A stretch of DNA of 20,098 nucleotides from contig CAMYCE010000035.1 in the NCBI GenBank assembly GCA_947254205.1, positions 1 to 20,098 on the forward strand. Reading direction: 5' to 3'. Within the stretch, counting starts at the first letter, position 1, and the number at the start of each line of letters is the position of its first letter. The stretch comes from an uncultured Prevotellaceae bacterium. Its GTDB lineage: Bacteria; Bacteroidota; Bacteroidia; Bacteroidales; Muribaculaceae. Positions 15,178 to 20,098 of this stretch are shown in pieces. Under the pieces are notes generated by a model. The model was not told the DNA's origin, did not search any database, and saw nothing but the letters and a program-made list of their open reading frames with translations. The translations under genes were made by a program, and so were the position numbers.

Positions 15178-15741
15178 ATGAAACAATTTAAACCCCAACC
15201 TTGGTTTTTGCCTCAACCAGTGATTGTGTTGGGCACCTATGACGCTCAAGGCAACCCCAATGCCATGAATGTGGCTTGGGCAGGCACATGGAACATGAAA
15301 GAAGTGATGATCTCGATGGGCAATCATGCCACTACTGCCAACTTGAAGGCTTGTGGCGATTTCACGATAGCTTTTGCCACAGTCGAAACTATGCAGGCGG
15401 CCGACTATGTGGGCATTGTGAGTGCCCAAAACGATCCCCAAAAGATGGCTCGCACTGGCTGGCATGCCGAGCGTGCCCGGCAAGTGAATGCTCCGGTGTT
15501 TACCTGCTTTCCTGTGACCTTTGAGTGTCGCATCAAGGAAAAGCTCAACGAGTCGCCCACGGGTTGCTTTATCATTGCCGAGGTGCTGAATATTCAAGTC
15601 GATGAAAACTATTTGGGCGATGATGGCATGCCCGATATTGAAAAAATGCAACTCATTACCTACGACCCTGTGCGCCACAACTATGTGGCACTGGGCAAAA
15701 CCGTGGGCAAGGCCTTTGCCTGTGGCAAGTCGTTGCAATAG
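15178..15741 (+). CDS. Flavin reductase-like domain protein (flavoredoxin family)
   Basis: 187 residues from ATG 15178 (an in-frame TTG at 15139 would add 13 unlikely residues). The sequence matches the FMN-binding split-barrel flavin reductase family common in Bacteroidetes. It has WFLPQPVIVLGTYDAQGNPNAMNVAWAG at 9-36, where the PNAMN(V/A)AW block is the family hallmark. NHATTANLKACGDFTIAF (49-66) is the segment that usually contacts the FMN phosphate and isoalloxazine, and YVGIVSAQNDPQKMARTGW (77-95) follows. Members bind FMN and pass electrons from NAD(P)H or other donors; the physiological partner is not visible. There is no signal peptide, so it is cytosolic. It leads a small operon with the GNAT gene that starts 9 bases after its stop. 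Confidence 0.88.
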   Translation: MKQFKPQPWFLPQPVIVLGTYDAQGNPNAMNVAWAGTWNMKEVMISMGNHATTANLKACGDFTIAFATVETMQAADYVGIVSAQNDPQKMARTGWHAERARQVNAPVFTCFPVTFECRIKEKLNESPTGCFIIAEVLNIQVDENYLGDDGMPDIEKMQLITYDPVRHNYVALGKTVGKAFACGKSLQ

Positions 15742-15750
15742 CTGTGCCCC

Positions 15751-16050
15751 ATGGAGTCGAAGTTGAAAATCACGGGCCATGCAGGCACGATAGAGGCCAC
15801 CATGGGCGATGTGGTTGTGGGCAGGCTGGACTTTGATGTGGTTGATGGCCATGTGCACATCATGCACACTCGCACCTTTGCCGGCAACGAAGGCAAGGGA
15901 GTGGGTAGCTTTCTTGTGAAGGAGGCTATCGCCTTGGTTCAAGCTCGTGGCGTGAAAATGAAGCCTGTGTGCTCGTTTGCCCATGCCTATGTGCAGCGGC
16001 ACCCCGAGTTGGCAGAGTTGGTGCTCGACAAAGAGCCTATTGGTGATTGA
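15751..16050 (+). CDS. Small GNAT-like N-acetyltransferase, YjdJ type
   Basis: 99 residues from ATG 15751. This is the compact single-domain GNAT type: a short beta sheet (LKITGHAGTIEATM, VVVGRLDFDVVDGHVHIMHTRT) leads to the acetyl-CoA pyrophosphate loop GNEGKGVGSFLV (45-56). The C-terminal KPVCSFAHAYVQRHPE (71-86) carries a cysteine and tyrosine usual in this subfamily. The family is widespread and its substrates are unknown. It follows the flavin reductase gene by 9 bases and is very likely co-transcribed. The promoter of the next gene begins inside its last codons (TTG at 16040-16042). Confidence 0.82.
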   Translation: MESKLKITGHAGTIEATMGDVVVGRLDFDVVDGHVHIMHTRTFAGNEGKGVGSFLVKEAIALVQARGVKMKPVCSFAHAYVQRHPELAELVLDKEPIGD

Positions 16051-16070
16051 TGGCAAAATGAGTAATTTTG
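16040..16070 (+). promoter_or_regulatory. Promoter for the phosphoethanolamine transferase gene
   Basis: TTG (16040-16042) is followed after exactly 20 nt by TAATTTTG (16063-16070), a full -7 match. The -33 element lies within the end of the GNAT gene. The leader to ATG 16112 would be about 35 nt. Confidence 0.8.
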
Positions 16071-16111
16071 CGACCTGTAAGTAACGATTCCAAGCATAGT
16101 GCAATGTGTGC

Positions 16112-17944
16112 ATGAACAAGATATTTCAAATATTGCAATGGGTGGCACGTCCTGTGAGAGCAGAGTTTCTGTTCTTTGTGATGGTGTTTTTGTTGCTGGT
16201 GCAACAACCTGCCGAGTGGTTGTGCTTGCCTTCAAGCAATCGCGAGTGGCTCACGGGTAAGTTCTTGCTGGCCATGGGCATAGAAGTGGGAGTGGCCTAT
16301 TTCTTGACATGGCTTGCATGGGTGTCGCGTTGCCGTGTTGTCAAGTGGCTGTTGCTATTGCTGTGCTGGTTGCTCATGGGCATCACGCTGTTTCTTGTCA
16401 CCAATTTTGAAATGGCTATTTCGCAACAAACTCTCACCGTGCTCGTTGAGACTACTCCCAACGAGAGTGCAGAGTTTGTGGCAACCTATATGTGGAGTGG
16501 CGAGAGCATTCTCAGCTACCTCATCGACTTAGCAGTGGCGATTGCCATTGTGCTGCTACTTGTGCTGGAAAAGCGCATCAAGCGTGCCCTTGCTCCTGCC
16601 CTGTTGCGCCCGTGGGTAGAGGGCATGGTGGCCATGGTTGTGCTTGCTGGTGTGGGCATGGGTGTGTGGGCCTATGGCTGGCTGGGCTATTGTAGCAACT
16701 CCTCGCGAGTGTATCGCTGGCGGCACCAGTTTCCGCCCGCTTCGCTCGACATTTTCACGCAATCGATGCAGGCTCTCAACTCGTTGCGTGCCTTCGACAA
16801 TGATGTGAAAATGGCTCTTGAACAAGCCCGCAAGGTGCAAGAAACACACCCAACCATCGAGGAGCCCGACTCGCTCACGCTCGTCTATGTGCTGGGAGAG
16901 TCCTATATCAAGCATCATGCTGGCATCTATGGCTATCCGCTCAACACCACCCCACGGCTCAATGCCGAGCGTGAACGTGGCAACCTGTTTGTGTTTAACG
17001 ATGTGGTTGCTCAAGAAAATATCACTTCGGTTGTCGAGAAAAACACCTTTAGCATCAATAGTGTGGCCGATGGTGAGTCGTGGTTTGAAACTCCCAATTT
17101 CACCACCATTTTCAAGCGCAGTGGCTATGATGTGTATATGTGGGACATTCAGCGCGATTTTATGGCCCACAAGTTATTCACCATGACGGTGAACCAATAT
17201 GTTTACAACCCCGAAATCAGTCGATTGTCTTACACGGCTACCAATCGCCGACGCTTGAGCTATGATGGCGATTTAATCGACGATTTTGCCCACTCGGTGA
17301 AGTTCAAAAACAAGCACAACTTGGTTGTTTTCCATCTCTTTGGCCAGCATGTAGCCCCCAGCAATCGTTATCGCAAGGGTAGCTACTATGACGGCTATTT
17401 CACGGCCGATTCGATTAAACGCACCGAGAAGTGGCTCACTTCCAAGAAAAAGACCGATATTGCCAACTATGACAACGCCACGCTCTACAACGATGCCGTG
17501 ATAGGCAAAATCATCGATCTCTATCGCCAGCGCAATGCTGTGATCGTCTATTTCTCCGACCATGGCGAGGAAATGTATGACTTTCGTGATGCCAAAGGGC
17601 GGCATAGCGAGTTGGTGCCTCGTGCTGGCACCCTCAAGTTTCAATATGAAGTGCCGTTTGTGGTGTGGTGTTCCGATGCCTACATGCAACGTTACCCGCA
17701 AGCTGTGCAACGCCTTAAGGCTGCGCTCAATCGCCCCTTTATGACCGATAACGTGGGGCAGTTGCTCTTTTCTTTGGGCAAGGTGAAAACTGTTTATTAC
17801 AAGCCCGAACGCGACCCCATGAGCCCGCAGTTCAAGCCACGCAAGCGCATTCTCTACGACCGAGTCGATTATGATGAGGTGATGAAGAAAGCAAAGCGCG
17901 ATAAAATTGGTCCTCACTTTGCGAGAGAGTTAAATATTTTATAA
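16112..17944 (+). CDS. Phosphoethanolamine transferase, EptA/sulfatase superfamily
   Basis: 610 residues from ATG 16112 (a GTG at 16106 is possible). Five N-terminal membrane helices lie at about 19-36, 51-71, 77-98, 132-152 and 169-190. A periplasmic alkaline-phosphatase-fold domain starts near 255, the layout of lipid A and glycan phosphoethanolamine transferases. Metal and catalytic landmarks are VLGES (260-264, zinc ligand E263), ENITSVV (302-308, with T305 the likely nucleophile that carries the phosphoethanolamine), and FSDHGEEMYD with D483 and H484. The enzyme takes phosphoethanolamine from phosphatidylethanolamine and places it on lipid A or another surface sugar, often lowering susceptibility to cationic peptides; the acceptor here is not known. 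The next genes make phosphatidylethanolamine, the donor. The psd promoter overlaps its final codons. Confidence 0.87.
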   Translation: MNKIFQILQWVARPVRAEFLFFVMVFLLLVQQPAEWLCLPSSNREWLTGKFLLAMGIEVGVAYFLTWLAWVSRCRVVKWLLLLLCWLLMGITLFLVTNFEMAISQQTLTVLVETTPNESAEFVATYMWSGESILSYLIDLAVAIAIVLLLVLEKRIKRALAPALLRPWVEGMVAMVVLAGVGMGVWAYGWLGYCSNSSRVYRWRHQFPPASLDIFTQSMQALNSLRAFDNDVKMALEQARKVQETHPTIEEPDSLTLVYVLGESYIKHHAGIYGYPLNTTPRLNAERERGNLFVFNDVVAQENITSVVEKNTFSINSVADGESWFETPNFTTIFKRSGYDVYMWDIQRDFMAHKLFTMTVNQYVYNPEISRLSYTATNRRRLSYDGDLIDDFAHSVKFKNKHNLVVFHLFGQHVAPSNRYRKGSYYDGYFTADSIKRTEKWLTSKKKTDIANYDNATLYNDAVIGKIIDLYRQRNAVIVYFSDHGEEMYDFRDAKGRHSELVPRAGTLKFQYEVPFVVWCSDAYMQRYPQAVQRLKAALNRPFMTDNVGQLLFSLGKVKTVYYKPERDPMSPQFKPRKRILYDRVDYDEVMKKAKRDKIGPHFARELNIL

Positions 17945-17949
17945 CTTTG
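17919..17949 (+). promoter_or_regulatory. Promoter for psd-pssA inside the end of the transferase gene
   Basis: TTG (17919-17921) is followed after exactly 20 nt by TAACTTTG (17942-17949); the TAA of this -7 box is also the stop codon of the upstream gene. The leader to ATG 17978 would be about 22 nt. This allows psd and pssA to be expressed apart from the transferase. Confidence 0.8.
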
Positions 17950-17977
17950 TAGCTTATAAAACGTTTTTATAAAACAC

Positions 17978-18649
17978 ATGAAATATAAGATACACCGAGA
18001 AGGCACCAACATTATTTTTGCCCTGCTTTTTATTCTGCTGGTCATTAACATTCCGGCCTATCTCTTTATCGAATACAAGGCCATTCCCATTGCCTTTATC
18101 GTTATATCAACCGTGTTATTTTTGCTGGTCGTGAATTTCTTTCGCTCGCCACGTCGACATTTCAAGGGCGATGTGGCCAATGCTGTGGTATCGTCGGTCG
18201 ATGGCACTGTGGTTGCACTCGAAGAGGTTTATGAAGACGAGTGCCTGCATCGCAATGTGATTCAGTTGTCGGTGTTTATGAGCGTTTTCAATGTTCATGC
18301 CAATTGGGTGCCAGTGAATGGCGTTGTGAAATATGTGAAGCATCACAACGGCCGTTTCATGGCGGCCTATCTGCCCAAGTCGAGCACCGAAAATGAGCGT
18401 TCGACAGTGGTGATAAAGGCCGATAGTGGCGATGAAATACTTGTGCGTCAAATTGCGGGAGCGGTGGCACGTCGTATCGTCACCTATGTTGAGCCCGAAG
18501 AGCGAGTGGGCGTTGAGCAGCACATGGGCTTCATCAAGTTTGGCTCGCGTGTCGACATCTTCTTGCCTCTCGACACCGAAATCATGGTGAAACTTGGCGA
18601 TAAAACCGTGGGCGGAGTCACTCAAATTGCTCGCTTGAAGGCGCATTAA
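17978..18649 (+). CDS. psd: Phosphatidylserine decarboxylase proenzyme
   Basis: 223 residues from ATG 17978, the short form of the enzyme found in Bacteroidetes. It converts phosphatidylserine to phosphatidylethanolamine at the inner membrane. Two hydrophobic segments (about 12-31 and 36-55) anchor it. SSVDGTVVALEEV (72-84) and VFMSVFNVHANWVPVNG (99-115) are conserved blocks. FGSRVD (188-193) holds the self-cleavage site between G189 and S190, where the serine becomes the pyruvoyl group of the alpha subunit. It is followed by pssA after 28 bp, so consecutive steps of one pathway are encoded together. Confidence 0.95.
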   Translation: MKYKIHREGTNIIFALLFILLVINIPAYLFIEYKAIPIAFIVISTVLFLLVVNFFRSPRRHFKGDVANAVVSSVDGTVVALEEVYEDECLHRNVIQLSVFMSVFNVHANWVPVNGVVKYVKHHNGRFMAAYLPKSSTENERSTVVIKADSGDEILVRQIAGAVARRIVTYVEPEERVGVEQHMGFIKFGSRVDIFLPLDTEIMVKLGDKTVGGVTQIARLKAH

Positions 18650-18677
18650 ATCAATAAATTGTCAAGAAAAAACTACG

Positions 18678-19391
18678 ATGAATATCCTCTCGTTCATTAA
18701 AAACAACATTCCCAACGCCATCACTTGCAGCAACTTGCTGTCGGGCGCGTTGGCTTGCATTGCAGCTTTTCATTGCTTCGACCAGTGGTGGTGGGGCTTG
18801 CAGGGCTATGAAGTGGCTTTTGTGCTCATCGCCCTTGCTGCGGTGTTTGATTTTTTTGATGGTTTTGCGGCCCGGTTGTTGCATGCCACTTCGCCACTGG
18901 GCAAGGACCTTGACTCGCTGAGCGACTCGGTGAGCTTTGGTCTTGCGCCTGCCTTAGTGCTCTATAACATGCTACTTGTGGCCTATCCCGGCACGGCATG
19001 GCTCCCCTATGTGGCACTGCTCATTCCTGTGTTTGGTGTTTTGCGCTTGGCACGTTTCAATGTCGATACCAATCAAGCCACCACCTTCACAGGGCTTCCC
19101 ATTCCTGCCAATGCCATTTTTTGGATAGGTTTTACGAGATTCTTTGCTACCCATCACAGCGATGTGAATCAATGGATAGTGCTCATTGCGATTGTCGTTT
19201 TCTCGTTGCTCATGGTGTGCAACCTGCGCATGTTTTCGCTCAAGCTCCACAGCCTGAGCCTCAAAGAAAACTACCGTCAAGTGCTACTGGTCATTGCCTT
19301 TGTGACCCTTGTGGCGATGTTGGGCCTTGCAGGCCTTGCTCCTGCCATTGCCTTCTATGTGATTCTGTCGGCCTGCACCAAGCACGACTGA
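18678..19391 (+). CDS. pssA: CDP-diacylglycerol-serine O-phosphatidyltransferase
   Basis: 237 residues from ATG 18678. It condenses CDP-diacylglycerol with L-serine to give phosphatidylserine, the substrate of Psd. The CDP-alcohol phosphatidyltransferase signature DG-x2-AR-x8-G-x3-D-x3-D is complete: D61, G62, A65, R66, G75, D79 and D83, with a further metal ligand at D58. About six to eight hydrophobic helices make up the rest, as in the membrane-embedded PssA type. It shares a transcript with psd (28-bp gap). Confidence 0.96.
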   Translation: MNILSFIKNNIPNAITCSNLLSGALACIAAFHCFDQWWWGLQGYEVAFVLIALAAVFDFFDGFAARLLHATSPLGKDLDSLSDSVSFGLAPALVLYNMLLVAYPGTAWLPYVALLIPVFGVLRLARFNVDTNQATTFTGLPIPANAIFWIGFTRFFATHHSDVNQWIVLIAIVVFSLLMVCNLRMFSLKLHSLSLKENYRQVLLVIAFVTLVAMLGLAGLAPAIAFYVILSACTKHD

Positions 19392-19472
19392 TTTTGAGCG
19401 TGTGTGAGGGCACATATATTGGCACAATCTTTACAACTATTCATGTCGGTATTCATTTCATTGGATTGAACT

Positions 19473-19808
19473 ATGTGGGGATATCTTATAGTTTTTATCA
19501 TTCTTTATTTTCTTTTACGACCCGTCATCAAGCTACTGTGGGGTGTTCATCGTGCTCGCAAGCAATTTAACGACATCTTTAAAGAGCAGCATGGCTTTTC
19601 CTCAGGTCGTGATGATCATGACACGCAAGAAGATCATGTAGACCCACACACAGGCCGTCGCAAGGTCTATGCCAGCGACGATGGCGAATATGTCGACTTT
19701 GAAGAAGTGCAAAGCCCCTTGCAACAACCAGATTCTTCCCCAGCCACCGAGACCAACCGCCCCTACGAGCCCCAAGTCACCGACGCCGAATTTGAGGACC
19801 TCAATTAA
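19473..19808 (+). CDS. DUF4834-like small membrane protein
   Basis: 111 residues from ATG 19473, 81 bp after pssA. A single N-terminal membrane helix (GYLIVFIILYFLLRPVIKLLW, about 3-23) is followed by a short basic stretch (HRARKQF). A long acidic, low-complexity cytoplasmic or periplasmic tail comes next, with DDHDTQEDHVD and YVDFEEVQ. I recognise the shape of the Bacteroidetes DUF4834 proteins, which have no known function. The position behind psd-pssA suggests it may be read from the same RNA; I find no convincing promoter in the gap. The coding case rests on the hydrophobic start and the continuing frame. Confidence 0.7.
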   Translation: MWGYLIVFIILYFLLRPVIKLLWGVHRARKQFNDIFKEQHGFSSGRDDHDTQEDHVDPHTGRRKVYASDDGEYVDFEEVQSPLQQPDSSPATETNRPYEPQVTDAEFEDLN

Positions 19809-19903
19809 CTCCTGTTGTTTATTTTTCCTTTCAAGTTATATTTGCTATTTTTATAAGTGCAGGCTATGAAGCTTGCATTGAGAGTAAACTGCTTGCCCTA
19901 TAA

Positions 19904-19931
19904 TTGCATGAAATGATGAACATTAATTTTG
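19904..19931 (+). promoter_or_regulatory. Orphan promoter-like sequence in the right intergenic region
   Basis: TAATTTTG (19924-19931) matches the -7 consensus fully and TTG (19904-19906) lies 17 nt upstream, shorter than the usual 20. No reading frame follows before the repeat at 20004. A 7-bp hairpin (GCAGGCT, loop ATGA, AGCTTGC, 19859-19876) lies just upstream without a U-run. It could drive a gene beyond the window, a small RNA, or nothing. Confidence 0.3.
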
Positions 19932-20003
19932 TGCAGTGAAAAATGGCATTAATCATAAAAGTTGAGGTAATTAATGATAGGTGAACGTGAAAATATATAT
20001 TTA

Positions 20004-20098
20004 AACCCCAATCGGTCATTTGGTCGCAATAAGAAAATATCTTGGGCTTTTCCTTGCCTTTGTCATTTATTTTGGTTCTTTTTGACTGCTTTTTCGGT
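20004..20098 (-). repeat. Dispersed repeat copy C, inverted and cut by the window edge
   Basis: The reverse complement of these 95 bases matches 14944-15038 at 92 positions. The three differences read C for A in the AACCC end, T for A in the TCATTAGG segment, and G for A in CTTAGGC. The outer end (AACCCCAATCGG) lies at 20004 and the copy runs off the right edge, so its other inverted end, if present, is outside the window. It lies in non-coding DNA right of the DUF4834-like gene. Confidence 0.9.

Noticed and set aside
18998..19570. Overlapping plus-strand frame spanning the end of pssA and the DUF4834-like gene
   Set aside because: It is a Cys/His-rich out-of-frame reading of pssA with no recognisable domain.

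Overview
The window looks like a stretch of core chromosome from a member of the Bacteroidales, probably Muribaculaceae or a close relative (the family-level call is inference). Three things point there. The promoters have the Bacteroidetes form, a TTG at -33 and TAnnTTTG at -7, and six of them share an exact 20-nt spacer. Shine-Dalgarno sequences are not obvious. The gene families are typical of the phylum: a two-domain M16 peptidase with signal peptide, YfhO, a GIHSPF-type methyltransferase-like protein, a short phosphatidylserine decarboxylase followed by pssA, and a DUF4834-like protein. I see no phage, plasmid, CRISPR or defence genes.

Layout. From 1 to 5108 everything reads leftward: an exported M16 zinc peptidase, an RluA-family pseudouridine synthase and a XerC/D-type tyrosine recombinase, each with its own promoter. 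At 5109-5206 two closely packed divergent promoters drive xerD leftward and a three-gene envelope operon rightward: a YfhO-family membrane protein, a methyltransferase-like protein with a degenerate SAM motif, and a GT11-like protein whose usual GDP-fucose motifs are changed. This operon runs tail-to-tail into mfd with a 4-bp overlap. mfd is the second gene of a leftward pair behind an exported S41 C-terminal processing peptidase. At 14645-14683 the promoter of that pair is interleaved with the promoter of a rightward tRNA-Asn gene, which ends in a strong terminator.

Right of the tRNA lies a 185-bp MITE-like element (14854-15038) with 21-bp terminal inverted repeats and no coding capacity. 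Its right half recurs at both ends of the window (1-51 and, inverted, 20004-20098). It is therefore a dispersed repeat family, and the window may be a contig that breaks at these copies. From 15178 to 19808 everything reads rightward: a flavin reductase-like protein and a small GNAT protein, then a phosphoethanolamine transferase, psd, pssA and a DUF4834-like protein. The last group is coherent: PssA makes phosphatidylserine, Psd turns it into phosphatidylethanolamine, and the transferase can use phosphatidylethanolamine as donor to decorate lipid A or another glycan.

Most of the window is housekeeping. The parts that look least described are the dispersed inverted-repeat element, the yfhO / methyltransferase-like / degenerate GT11 operon, and the tightly overlapped divergent promoters.
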